Positions 16,561-27,694 are shown, counted from the first letter of the stretch. The stretch: DNA of 64,000 nucleotides from Coriolopsis trogii (GCA_020543525.1 JAHYIO010000003.1:2108001-2172000), one strand, 5' to 3'. Made by a program: numbers and translations. The notes: generated by a model not told the origin, from the letters alone.

Positions 16561-17097
16561 TGCCAGGCTCCTTCCCACCCTACGCTTCGGGTTGAGAGGA
16601 GCGATTTCTGAGAGCGTAGACCTAGTAAAATACAAGTAGCGTACACAGGCCTATACATGTAAGCGCCCATATCACGTGCCACATGGGATGGATGGGGTCT
16701 GCATACCCGTGGCTGCATAGAATCCGGGCACCGCCCATCTCTGATATTTTATTCCTCGCCACGTCAGAGGGGTCAGCTGCTCGTCTTGCACTTGAGGACT
16801 CAGTTGCGGTCTCATGCATGCACTGACAGGCAAGGCGCGCGCCGCGACCCCAAAATACAAACTTCAAGATCGCGCTCGTGGCGAGGCTTTGGGATGTAAT
16901 AAAGTCCCATCGGTACCGAAGGGCCCCACACGGTACTCCGTCACGGGGATGTCCAATTGGATGGGGCCCGGCGGCACCAGAGGTGAAGATGAGCGGGCGT
17001 GATGAGATGGGGCGATACTACATAAGTGGTTTCGACATGTCTAACGCGGGTTAGGTTAACTCATCATGGATCCTTGAAGTGGAGGGACGGCCCGGCT
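16561..17097. other. Non-coding flank left of the CACTA element
   Basis: No supported gene. Frames on the reverse strand at 16622-16867 are short and without motifs. The last three bases, GCT at 17095-17097, are the left target-site duplication of the transposon that follows. Confidence 0.5.
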
Positions 17098-17125
17098 CAC
17101 TACGCGCCCTTGAGTTCTTGCCGCC

Positions 17126-17142
17126 CACGAAGTCGCTTCGTG
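17126..17142. repeat. Perfect 7-3-7 hairpin repeat in the left subterminal region
   Basis: CACGAAG, spacer TCG, CTTCGTG. A second hairpin with CACGAA and TTCGTG arms and a 5-base spacer follows at 17155-17171. These are the most ordered of the subterminal motif copies of the CACTA element. Confidence 0.85.
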
Positions 17143-17836
17143 ATAATGATACATCACGAAGTTAATTCGTGCGGAATTCGTGCTCTGTTTTATTCGTGTA
17201 GACCACGAAGTCCGGTGCGGAGGGGTTGAAGTCCATAAATCAGCGCTTGCCAACCTGCCCTAAACTCCTCGAGCCAGCGCTCGGTGACGAGACTTCCGCA
17301 ATTTTCGCCTTGCCCTGCCCATCACCCATGTCCTCTGCCATTAGCCGTCTGTTTCCTCTGACTTCTGCTGGACCCGTGCACTGTTATCTTTCTGCCGGGA
17401 CTCTGGTGGTCAAATTTGGGACTATCTATGCAGAACTCACGGGAACCGTCTGACTCGGACTTCTGTGCTACTCTGGGGACTGGGTTCGCTGGATTCTGGG
17501 CTCTAGGCTGCCATTGCTCTGGCGGGTCTCAAGCTACTGTTCTAGTATTCTCTGTGATGACACGGTGGCTCCAATCAGGATGGGCACCTCGGTGTGCTGT
17601 TAGTCTCATGTGAGTAGTACTGGTGTCTTCCGCGATTAGGATGAGGAGGGACAATGTCTGCTGTCAATGCTGTATCTCTTAGCGTTATCATACTAGTTTA
17701 CCACTGTGCATGTAGGATATGCATATCACACCTACTTACAAGCCAAATACATTGTTTGCCTGTCAAATTATCAGGAATACTGTGAATGAACCAAGTGAAT
17801 CAGCCGAGCAATGGCCCTGTGCTGCCGCGTAGTAAA

Positions 17837-18030
17837 CACGAAGTACCTCGTGAATACCATGCTGTTGCGGCTACGGTTGTATTCGTGATATGGGACAAAA
17901 TGTTCTTTTATAACACGAAGTCACTCACGAACCCATGGTTTTGGCGCCAGATACACTTATACGTTGTTAGTACGAATTTGCTGCGTACAAAGTACGAAGT
18001 TGTATTCGTGGTAATCTTCGTGACGGTTAC
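17837..18030. repeat. Right subterminal cluster of CACGAA/TTCGTG motifs
   Basis: About six exact hexamers in both orientations plus near matches (TACGAAG, CTCGTG) lie within 200 bp. The cluster mirrors the left one and marks the right end of the element. Chance expectation for such a hexamer on both strands is about 0.1 per 200 bp. Confidence 0.8.
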
Positions 18031-18050
18031 GAAGTCTCGGGCGCATAGTG

Positions 18051-18503
18051 GCTAGCAGCAGAGGCAATGTTGGCATATCTCGCACATCATGACTGGGTCA
18101 CTCGGCTTCATCCTGGATTGGGACATCGGTGGCGTGAAGCAGCTTGCGAGCACACGAATGGATGACCGCCGAACACTGGCCAACGGGCCGGGTCAGTCTT
18201 CACAATAGACTTGTGTTCATGGGGAGGTTGTCGAGAAGCCGCCAAGCCGATGCGTGTGAGTAAAGATGATGTTATGAACACGGCACCCATGCCGTCCACT
18301 CAGTACATATAACGTCAAGTAAGCGTGCTCGAGGCGGACATCGAGTGTTTTCTGGAATCCGTTTCAGTATGCCGGCGGCCTAAAAGAAGTTGAGGAGGAG
18401 CTGCGGTCTACAGGGGAGTGAAGATTAGTGACTTTGAACTTAACTGGTGCAATACATAACGATTCAGCTGCGCGACCCTTATCACACTCACCCACAACGG
18501 GGA
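18051..18503. other. Non-coding stretch right of the CACTA element
   Basis: No supported gene; it begins with the right target-site duplication GCT. Confidence 0.45.
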
Positions 18504-19176
18504 CTACGTACGTGGTGCGATGATTGCATGCAGGAATGAAACTGCAGCAGACTCGAACGGACAGGGAGGCCCGGGTGAGTCTCTACTTACAAGATATGCC
18601 TTGTATTCTACAAACTCAGTTTTTGCGCTTTCAGCTAGAAGACCTGACATCCCATCTTCCCAGTTTCTTGCCTTATCGCCCATCTCACTCCAGAAGGCAT
18701 GCCACGGTCGGCGGCGCGCTCTTACGGCATGTGTCGGCACCGAGCCGTCAACCGGTCATGTTTCCCGGATGCCCGGTGCGTTAGACAAGACAGACTCTCT
18801 TTCTTCTCGTCTTCCAGATCATCGATGGCGCTGGTCTGCCCAACCCAGGCGCGGACAAGTATCATGTCAGCACGAACTCTGTCGGAGGCTGTATGGATCC
18901 TTCTCTGCCGCGTGTCGCGATTCGAGCTCGGTCAGCCTGTCCGCGTCGGGTCATCCTATATGACAGTCGGTCGCAAATCCGCTTGCTGGCTTCAGAGAGG
19001 CTGTCCGAATATATACGACGGCCAACGACTGGCTGACCGACTGCCTTGAGAAGGGAATGAGGCGCCCTTGCCTCCATCATAATGGAAGTGCCATCGACTG
19101 TCACCCAGGGCTGGCTAGTATGGTTGGGTGTTATCTTGGAGCTGATGTGCTTGGCTCCCTCCCGAATAAACCACAT
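18504..19176 (-). pseudogene. Reverse-strand coding-like fragments, unknown protein
   Basis: Two frames on the reverse strand look protein-like: one at 19176-18862 containing WFIREGAKHISSKITPN and SEASKRICDRL, and one at 18740-18504 containing WHAFWSEMGDKARNWEDGM and FVEYKAYL. The second is followed at once by a good donor site (GTAAGT). I could not join them into one frame, so this is either an undetected multi-exon gene or a decayed one. The family is not recognised. Confidence 0.25.
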
Positions 19177-20496
19177 GTGACGTTATAGGGACATACCGAG
19201 TCCACCCAGCTAGGCCGGAGTTTGAAGCTCTTGTGCGACACCCTGGGCACGGACGTATTGCCTTGAGAGAATTCTCGTACACCGATCCCGATGAAACGGG
19301 AGCAATCGCCAGAAATTTCTACCGTTCATACTTTACATGTCGTTAAACCGCCATCGACTCCCGTGCCGGCATGCGTAGACCACTACGCTCTCAACCGTCC
19401 GGAACAACGCCACCGTCATGGCCTTGACACGCGCGACAACTCAATCACGCACGCTGCACGATCATTCCCCGGAACCACACATGCACCCATGGATAATTGT
19501 GGCAAAACACTTGCCGTGCTGGAATACTCCACTCTGGCAGAGTCGGGCAGCCATAGTTTGCCGGGGGAGGGGATCTCGGGGAGAAGACCGTCCGTGGCTG
19601 TCGAGGCGATGACAGTCGCCGGCCACGTTCTCGACGGGGGAGGCTCATCATGTCAGCTGGTACAGCTTACCCGGTGAAGAGACTGAGCCGAATTGTGGGC
19701 AGAGCAGATCTCTCGCCGCATTGTTGGCGAGTCTGGGCTTCAGAAGCGATGACTTTCTCTGCTCATTGAGTAGGAAACCAGGATTTCGAGCAACATGCGT
19801 GGGGTTTCGTATGGTATGCCATAGTAAAATACCACGTTAACCCCAAAGCTATCCGGTGGTTGTTTGGGAAGATTCACGAGCTCGACTGGCAACCACGAGG
19901 TGCTTACCAGCAATGGTGAGGTTCTACAAATGCTAACCTCCACTGAGCTTGCAAAAACCAGGCTCGCGCTATCGCGTCTGGACCGGTACTGAGAGTAAGG
20001 CTCTTCATAGATTATGGTTTTGACCGCCCCTCTTCCCGCCCTGCTCTTCCTCGAGAGCCCAGACTACCGGTACTCTCTCCCTGACAGCATCCCGAACGGA
20101 GTGACTCTTCAGGATTGTGTTGTTCTCGTTCAGGAGGAGTCCTCCCGCGACACCCACAGATTCGCACACGCTCGGGACAGTACTTGTGGAGTGCGGTGGG
20201 TTCTGACTCCCCAAGAGGTCCGCCTTGTCTGATCGTGGGAGCCAAGCAGGGAGCAGCGCGGGCATATCCAGAAGGGCGTTAACCATAACAAACCATAGCC
20301 TCCATCAGCGACAAGGAAGAACAAGCTCGCTACGCTTTCGGCGGCCGTGGTATAGGATCATTAGTCGGCTTCCTCGACAGATGACCGCTCCATATGTTTT
20401 TGCGGGCCCGTGTGGATTCCAGCTGATACCTCTTGGTACTAGGCCTGGAGTAACCCCGATGCTTTACATGGGAGTCGGTCAAAAGACGTACATACA
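19177..20496. other. Gene-poor interval left of SHQ1
   Basis: Short overlapping frames only. Frames near 20005-20290 on both strands look slightly protein-like but compete with each other and lack splice support. Confidence 0.4.
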
Positions 20497-22231
20497 TCAT
20501 AGAGGTGCGGGGAGCATCCGCTCAATCTCGTCCTCGGATTCATCGTCGCTGTCCGCACTGCGCTCGTTCTCGTCGCGCGTCAGAGCCTCTAGCTCCTCGA
20601 GGTCCCACCCTATCATGCGCTTTTCCATGCGCAGCTTCCTCACGGCATCCGCCAACTCTGTCAAGGTGTCGTCACTGCGGGAGCGTGTCGGATAAGCCGC
20701 GTTTCGATAGTCTAAGCGGCAGAGAGGAAGGCTGGAAGCCACTCACCTCGCGTACGCGAGGACCCAGACGAGGAAATCGTCCACCCAAATCTTGCTGTAC
20801 ACATAATACACCTCGTGGTGATCGAGAATGTCCTTGAGCTCTAGCAAACAGCGCGCCACCACCCGTTTCCCCCGTGACAAGAGCGCTGCAACGTCCGCGC
20901 GACAGGCTTCCGCGAGCGCGAACGACCGGTAGAGAGGGAAAGCGAGTGCTCGACGATAGGAGGCGGTGAACGTGACTGCTAAGTCTGCTTCGGTGAAGGG
21001 AATGCGGTCCGTCGGCCTAGGCTCGTGCTCGTCGTACGGCGGCGGATCGAGGGCGGCAAAGGCGGGCGTGAGAGAGGCGAGCGTCCACGCGCTCTCGGGG
21101 GTCGGGTCGTGCTGTGTCGTGCGCGTCTCGTACGCGTATGAGAATAGGATCGTGAGTAGAGTGAGGTAGAGTTGGTGGGTCTGCGCTGGGGACGCGAGGT
21201 CTGTGATCGAAGTCGAGAAGCTGCGTCGGTAACGGAATGAAAGCGGATTGGAGGAGGTGAGAGCGCACATTCTTTCCGGGGAAGGCGCAGCATTACAAGG
21301 TTCTCCTTCTCGGTGTACTGGAACACGTCGGTGGATGTGATGTACGGATTTTGCCATGACAAGAGCTCTCGAATATATTCGTCGTCAGCGTAGTCAGCCC
21401 TACGTAAGTCGGTTGTTAGTAACTCAGGTGCAAAGGAGTACGAGATTGCACACATGTAATGTTCTTCGTCCCACTTCTCGTCCTCGTGTTTTATGCGTCT
21501 TCGACGTCGTTCTTCGGGTGAGCATAATTCTGCATCGTGGCCGAGTTCGTTGACTTCGTTCTCGGTGTGCTCCACATGCCGGAAATATCCAGAATGCATC
21601 TCTAAAAATCCATACGAACGCTCGACACTGGTGTGTAGCTGCGGAAGAGGCTCCGGAACAGTTTGCGGTAGTTGCCAGTCATTTGCAGCGGCTAGCAGAT
21701 ACTGTGAGCCTCATTCACACGAATTCCATGAATACGGACCTTCCAAGATTTCCTGCTGTTCTAGTGTCAGTCCTTGAGTGCGCTCTGCTAGTTCGTCAGC
21801 GCCGTCCTCAGGGATGGCATCCTGAGACTCCAAGACCTCAATAACAGGTTGCTGGGGAACATCCTTCGGTGGTCGAGGGGCGAGCAATTTGGCCAGCAAA
21901 TCGAGGTCTTTGAATTCCTGTCCGGGAACTTCTTTGGTGAGCGTGACGGTCAGATATCCGGTGCTCGGATCATAGACCGCAGAAGAGGCGTCATCCTCCT
22001 GAAGTGGGTGCGAGAAGTTGAGGCGCAGGAAATACGGGTTGATATGTACGCTGAAAAGCGTCTCGTCGACATTGATCTCGACATCCGATGCCTACTTCCG
22101 GTCGAAGAAATTCGTCAAACTGGAGAGACATCACTTCTGTAACATCAAAAGCTCACCCGTATAGATGGACAGTAAATGGAGATAACGACGGATTTTTCTG
22201 TCTGTGAACACGAAAAGCGCGGAGTGATCAT
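20497..22231 (-). CDS. SHQ1: SHQ1, H/ACA snoRNP assembly chaperone
   Basis: Six exons, in transcript order: 22231-22157, 22091-21740, 21709-21454, 21399-21269, 21200-20747, 20674-20497; 481 residues. The N terminus MITPRFS followed by a beta-rich CS-like domain (residues 1-100, with VEINVDETLFSV and NPYFLRLNF) is typical. The SHQ1-specific helical domain includes YGFLEMHSGYFRH, DDEYIRELLSWQNPYI, SYAYETRTT, ESAWTL and LLELKDILDHHEVYYVYSKIW; the C terminus is acidic. SHQ1 binds the dyskerin pseudouridine synthase (Cbf5) before it is loaded into H/ACA particles, in the nucleus or cytosol. Intron 2 (21710-21739) would be only 30 nt; a gap is needed because the frame otherwise stops, and this junction restores SQYLLAAANDW. 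The gene is head to head with anthranilate synthase, about 350 bp away. Confidence 0.9.
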
Positions 22232-22582
22232 TATAGTTTTGGAGAGTGGAGGTCAAGTTCAAAGTGTCGGGCGCTCCGTCTCGGGTGGGTAGCGAATGGA
22301 CGTCCGAGATCGCAGATTTGGCTTGCATTGATCTCACAGCATGCGGCGTCCCTCCGTCATTGCCAAAGGAAATACAGTACCCGGGCAGCGCATAACACTG
22401 ATCAGAGCGGAAGTGAGCTGAGATGGCCGCATCGGGATGGATAGAAGACGAGTGAGTTATGGACGTATGACTCGGGTTCTTTCCGGCATAATATAGGACG
22501 AGCTTGCTCTCGGTAGTCGACATAATCACCTCCCTTCCTACGACCACGATCTCTATCCCTCAGGCAGGCTTCGTCTCTCGAC
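22232..22582. promoter_or_regulatory. Divergent promoter SHQ1 / anthranilate synthase
   Basis: The 351 bp between the two start codons must contain both promoters. The clearest site is a TGACTC box at 22468-22473, described separately. Reverse-strand frames crossing this interval (22131-22547) are shadows without motifs. Confidence 0.6.
22468..22473 (+). promoter_or_regulatory. Candidate Gcn4/Cpc1 site (TGACTC)
   Basis: TGACTC lies 110 bp upstream of the anthranilate synthase start. This is the core of the amino-acid-starvation response element bound by the bZIP factor Gcn4 (Cpc1 in filamentous fungi), which controls tryptophan genes. A single hexamer can occur by chance. Confidence 0.45.
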
Positions 22583-24385
22583 ATGGCCGTGGACACCCAG
22601 GTCAAGCCATACCATGACGGAAGTTCGCACACGTTTTGACAGTTATCGTCATCTGCACAGAAACTGCCGGCGTTTCCGCCCCTCTCGACCATAGAAAACA
22701 TCGTCCTTAAGGAGAAGCGAGGAAATTGTGTCCCTGTCTATGTCGAACTCCCAGGAGACCTTCTCACCCCATGCGTGGCCTACCTGCGTATCGCGAAAGA
22801 TTCAAAGTATAGCTTCCTCCTGGAATCAGTAGTGGCAGGAGAGAACCTTGCACGGTATAGCTTCATCGGAGCAGGTGCGTCTCTAATTGCCCTGTTCTAT
22901 GACAAGTATACCTAAGAGACGCAAAGATCCATTCAAGATCGTTCGGATAGGCCCTAATGAAGAAGTCACCGGCGATCCCATGGTTGCCCTGCAGAAGGAG
23001 CTGGGGATGTACAAGTACGTGAAAATACCCGAGGTCCCGACGTTCACTGGAGGCGCAATCGGGTACGTCGGATACGACTGTATCCAGCACTTTGAACCCA
23101 AGACCACACGTCCGCTTGAGGACCCCCTTCGCATCCCTGAGGCCATCTTCATGCTCGTCGACACTCTCCTGATCTACGATCATCTCTACCAGAGCCTCAA
23201 AGTAGTATCCCACGTCTTCTGCCCGGAGGACATGGGTCAGGTGAACCTTTCGTTCGTCTACCAAACCGCAGTATCGAAAGCGCGGCGACTGGCCAAGCTT
23301 GTCATGAGCACCACGACCCCGGAGGTGTACCAGCAACCGATCGTGCTTGGGAACGAAGCTGTCTCGAACGTAGGGAAGGAGGGCTACGAGGGCTTCGTGA
23401 CCAAGCTCAAGGAGCACATCGTGGCAGGTGACATTATTCAGGCTGTCCCTTCGCAGCGGCTGGCCCGGCCGACGACGCTGCATCCATTCAATGCGTACCG
23501 GCATCTGCGACGCATAAACCCCAGCCCGTACATGTTCTACCTAGACTGCGGCCACCTCCAGATTGTGGGCGCAAGTCCTGAAACGCTATGCAAAGTGGAG
23601 AAGAACAAGGTCTACAACCACGCTATCGCAGGGACGATAAAGAGAGGGCAGACTCTTGAGGGTAAGCATATCATCCTGTGTTGTGTATAACGTGGTGATT
23701 CTACTTTCATCCCTGTAGAGGACGAGAAATTGGGCGCAGAACTGCTATCATCGGAGAAGGACCGCGCAGAGCATATCATGCTGGTCGACCTTGCGCGGAA
23801 CGATGTGAATCGAGTGTGCAAACCCGAGACTGTGCACGTCGACCATCTATTCAAGCTAGAGAAGTTCAGCCATGTGATTCACCTGACGTCGCAAGTGTCT
23901 GGTCAGCTACGGGACGGGAAGACCAGGTGAGCTAGAGTAATCCGCAGGTGTAGAATGTGGGCTGATTGGTATTAGGTTCGACGCCTTCCGGTCCATCTTC
24001 CCGGCTGGAACAGTATCTGGGGCCCCGAAGGTCAAAGCTATTGAGCTCATTTATGAACTCGAAAAGCAAAGGCGAGGTATATACGCCGGCGCTGTGGGCC
24101 GCTTTGACTTCGCAGACGACGAGATGGATACGTGCATCGCCATTCGGACAATGACGTTCAAGGACGGCATAGCATATCTCCAGGCAGGAGGTGGCATTGT
24201 CTTCGACAGCGTAGAAGAGGACGAGTACGTCGAGACTCTCAACAAACTCAAGGGGAACATGAGGGCTCTTGAAGTGGCGGAACGTAAGCCATCTATCTGT
24301 CTGAAGGCCCGTTGCGAACTTGCTGCTCACCATGACTATAGAATACTGGTATGACATCCAGAATGCGAAGAGTGCACCGTCATGA
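22583..24385 (+). CDS. Anthranilate synthase component I
   Basis: Six exons: 22583-22600, 22661-22874, 22927-23661, 23719-23926, 23976-24283, 24342-24385; 508 residues. It converts chorismate and ammonia or glutamine-derived ammonia to anthranilate, the first step of tryptophan synthesis (TRP2 of yeast, trpE of bacteria). The tryptophan feedback-site motif LLES is at 59-62. The chorismate-binding domain has [30 protein letters not shown], the catalytic [28 protein letters not shown] and [15 protein letters not shown]. The start lies in an 18-nt first exon; it is supported because the longer frame has an in-frame stop (TGA in 22654 region), and CAG|GT to CAG|AAA splicing joins MAVDTQ to KLPAF. 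Component II is not in this window. Regulation by Gcn4/Cpc1 is suggested by the upstream TGACTC. Confidence 0.95.
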
Positions 24386-24428
24386 TGATTAAAAGACGTA
24401 CTGTATATATGTAGTTGTCTAAGCCATG

Positions 24429-25381
24429 CTATGCCCGTCGACCCTTCTTCAGCTCGTTCGTGCGTAACCTGGTCTGCTCCTCCTCAAATAGCGCGACACC
24501 TTCCCTACCAGCAACACTCAACAGCCCGGCAATAAGCTCTGCTGTCCGCGTGCTTTCATCGTTTGCCGGTATGGGGTACATGACCACTCGCGGATCGACA
24601 TTCGAGTCGACGACGCCAATTGTCGGGACGTGCTCCAGTGCACATTCGCGGATAGCGTGGATGTTCTGGATGGGGTTAAGGAAGACGACGAGGTCGGGGA
24701 TGACCTGCTCGTCGCGGGCGATCTCAGGACCAAACATGTGTACCCTGTTCGTCAGAGTACCAGGTAGCCAACGCTCGCCAACGTGGTACCCTTGCTTGCC
24801 CATCCGTTCAGCTGCCAGACGCACGGCGGAGCGCAGGTCTGGTCGAGTGCCAACGAACACGATCGAACCGCCCCGAGCAGCAACACCACGTACGACTTGC
24901 GCAGCGCGACGGAGGAGGGGTAGTGTATGATCAAGATCGATGATGGTGATGCCTGCTCGGACGCCATAGGCATAGGGGACAAAATTTGGGTTCATGCGGG
25001 TTTGCGAGTGGCCGAAATGTGCACCGGAAGCAATGAGTGCGGAGAGGGTGATGTCGGTGGGCGCTACGGGTCGGTGGAGGGAATGGTGAGGTTGGAATGT
25101 GTTGTCTCGCGTCTGAGTCGATCCATACTCAGAGAACGTGTCGACTGTACTTTCTGTTAGGCACACAAGTAGCACCAGGCAGTGATGCACGCACGTAATG
25201 TCTGGTACTCTGCTCGTTTTAGTTGGAGGTCCGTCCAGTCATCCGGAGTCTCGAGAGGCTTCTCCTCGATCTTGGCGAAGGAGGAATGCCGGACGTGCGC
25301 AGCGACCGACGTCGGGAGACGAGTCCGCCGCGTAGACCGGGCAGCGTTGGCAGCCCAAGAGCGGGCGAGGGAGTGAGCCAT
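24429..25381 (-). CDS. MRP4: Mitochondrial small-subunit ribosomal protein uS2m
   Basis: Two exons, 25381-25195 and 25153-24429; 303 residues. The first about 35 residues are rich in Arg, Ser and Ala with no acidic residue (MAHSLARSWAANAARSTRR), a mitochondrial presequence. The uS2 core follows: SALIASGAHFGHSQTRMNP, IDLDHTLPLLRRAA, GGSIVFVGTR, GYHVGERWLPGTLTN, PDLVVFLNP and VPTIGVVDSNVDP. The protein belongs to the mitochondrial ribosome small subunit. The intron is short (41 nt) but uses good borders and keeps the frame. The gene is divergent from the SSB Hsp70 gene with only 199 bp between the start codons. Confidence 0.92.
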
Positions 25382-25580
25382 AGCTAAGAGGCTTGAGGAG
25401 AGACTGGACGCGGTGGTGGCGAATGGCAAGTCGCGTTCCGGGAGCGCGTGGCAGTCGCTTACCTCAGCGGACCTCAATCGATTTTTTTCTTCTTGACCGC
25501 CCAAATCCCACACCTTGGCCTTAGCCTCTTCCATCTCCCTCCCTTCTCTCTCTCTCGTTCCTTCCCCTCTCTCAACAAAA
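25382..25580. promoter_or_regulatory. Bidirectional promoter uS2m / SSB-type Hsp70
   Basis: Both start codons face outward from this 199-bp interval. The right half (about 25528-25575) is a nearly pure pyrimidine tract on the + strand leading to CAACAAAAATGG, a leader typical of strongly expressed fungal genes. No heat-shock element was recognised. Confidence 0.6.
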
Positions 25581-26306
25581 ATGGAGGAAATCTTTGACGG
25601 TGCTGTTGGTATTGATCTCGGGACGACCTACTCGTGAGTGGCTGTTCGAGTTGCAGTTGCGCAAGTGAAGCTGAACGAATTTCTCAGCTGTGTAGGAGTA
25701 TGGCAAAACGACCGTGTTGAGATCATCGCTAACGACCGTGAGTCTTAGCTTTTCTTTCAAGCCCCTGGACGTCTACTAACGGGCGATCATAGAGGGCAAC
25801 CGGACCACTCCTTCATACGTCGCGTTCTCGTCCGAGGAGCGTCTCATCGGCGATGCTGCTAAGAACCAGGCTGCGATGAACCCCAAGAACACTGTCTTCG
25901 ATGCCAAGCGTCTCATTGGCAGGAGATACGAGTAAGTTTCGCGAAATCAGTATACGCGATGAGGGCGTCCCTTATTTTACGCATTTTTCAGCGACCCCGA
26001 TGTCAAGAAGGATATGACCCACTGGCCCTTCGAGGTCATTGAGAAAAACGGTTCCCCTCTCATCAAGGTTGAGTACCTTGGTGAGGAAAAAACTTTCAGC
26101 CCCCAGGAGATCTCTTCCATGGTCCTCACGAAGATGAAGGAGATTTCGGAGGCCAAGCTCGGCAAGACCGTGAAGAAGGCCGTTGTAACGTGAGTGAACT
26201 TCAAAGGTTTCGCTCGTATACTCTGGGCTCATCCTTCGAATCCAGCGTCCCTGCCTACTTCAACGACTCGCAACGTCTTGCGACCAAGGATGCTGGTGCC
26301 ATCGCC

Positions 26307-26338
<32 letters not shown>

Positions 26339-27694
26339 CACTGCCGCTGCCATTGCCTACGGTCTCGACCGTCAATCGAGCGCGGAGAAGAACGTCCTCA
26401 TCTTCGATCTTGGCGGAGGAACCTTCGATGTCTCCCTCCTCAACATCACTGGTGGTGTCTTCGCTGTCAAGGCTACTGCTGGTGACACTCACTTGGGTGG
26501 TGAGGACTTCGACAACAACCTTCTCGACTTCTTCAAGAAGGAGTTCCAGAAGAAGACCGGCCACGACATTTCCGATGATGCTCGTGCTCTCCGTCGTCTC
26601 CGCAGTGCTTGTGAGCGTGCCAAGCGGACACTTTCGAGTGTTGCTCAGACCACCGTCGAGGTCGACTCGCTCTACCAGGTAAGGCGTTGTTATCACGGCA
26701 TCGTGCATGTATGCTCACGCGTTTATAGGGTGAGGACTTCTCGGCTAACATCACTCGTGCCCGTTTCGAGGAGATCAACGCTGCCCTCTTCAAGTCAACG
26801 CTTGACCCTGTCGAGCGTGTGCTGAAGGATGCGAAGATGCCCCGCGAGAAGGTCGACGATATTGTCCTTGTCGGTGGATCCACCCGTATCCCTAAGGTCC
26901 AATCCTTGGTTTCGGAGTACTTCGGTGGCCGCCAGCTCAACAAGTCCATCAACCCTGATGAGGCTGTTGCCTACGGTGCTGCCGTTCAGGCTGCTGTCCT
27001 AACCGGCCAGACGTCTGACAAGACCGCCGACCTCCTCCTCCTCGACGTCGCCCCCCTCTCCCTCGGTGTTGCCATGCAAGGTGACATCTTCGGTGTCGTC
27101 GTCCCCCGTAACACCCCCATTCCCACTACAAAGTCTCGTGTCTTCACCACTGTTGAGGACAACCAGACGACCGTCACCTTCCCTGTGTACGAGGGCGAGC
27201 GGACGCAATGCCGTGACAACCGTCTGCTCGGCGAGTTTGAGCTCACTGGTATTCCTCCCATGCCTCGTGGCCAGGCCGAGCTCCACACCACGTTCGAGCT
27301 CGATGCGAACGGTCTCCTCAAGGTCACCGCGCAGGACCGTGCGTCGGGCCGTAAGGCTCAGATCAGCATCCAGAACTCCGTCGGTCGCCTGTCGTCGGTT
27401 GAAATCGACCAGATGATCAAGGATGCTGAGCACTACAAGCAGGCCGACAAGGATTTCAGCGCACGGCATGAGGCGAAGGCCGATTTGGAGAGTTACATCC
27501 AGCAGGTGGAGAACACCATCACCAGCCCTGAGATCGGCATGAAGATCAAGCGTCATGCTAAGTCGCAGGTCGAGGCTGAGCTTGCTCGCGCTCTCGAGAA
27601 GCTCGAGATCGAGGACTCGACAGCAGACGAGCTCCGCAAGGCGCAACTTGGCATCAAGCGCGCCCTGCAAAAGGCGACCGCAGGCATGCGGTGA
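25581..27694 (+). CDS. SSB1: Ribosome-associated Hsp70 chaperone, SSB type
   Basis: Six exons: 25581-25633, 25688-25737, 25793-25931, 25992-26189, 26246-26678, 26729-27694; 612 residues. All Hsp70 signatures are present: [21 protein letters not shown], the [12 protein letters not shown] phosphate loop, the [13 protein letters not shown] adenosine motif, then the linker [13 protein letters not shown] and a beta-sandwich substrate domain. The protein lacks the EEVD end of cytosolic SSA chaperones and the HDEL or KDEL of the ER form. It closely follows yeast Ssb1 ([44 protein letters not shown] region, 613 residues in yeast), so it should act on nascent chains at the ribosome exit. Codons are strongly biased to C-ending forms, as in highly expressed genes. 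Confidence 0.96.

Larger units (their letters stand above)
17098..18050. mobile_element. Non-autonomous CACTA (CMC/EnSpm-type) DNA transposon, 953 bp
   Basis: The left end reads CACTACGCGCCC (17098-17109) and the right end is the reverse complement of CACTATGCGCCC (18039-18050): 12-bp terminal inverted repeats with one mismatch, beginning with the diagnostic CACTA. Both ends are flanked directly by GCT (17095-17097 and 18051-18053), the 3-bp target duplication expected for this superfamily. Inside each end lies a cluster of the hexamer CACGAA or its complement TTCGTG: about seven exact copies at 17126-17210 and about six at 17837-18025, several forming perfect hairpins. Subterminal repeats of this kind bind transposase in CACTA elements (family knowledge). 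The 600-bp interior has no transposase frame, so the element must depend on a partner elsewhere. Confidence 0.85.

Noticed and set aside
26229..26708. 159-codon reverse-strand frame antisense to SSB exon 5
   Set aside because: Shadow of the same codon bias; no independent splice or start context.
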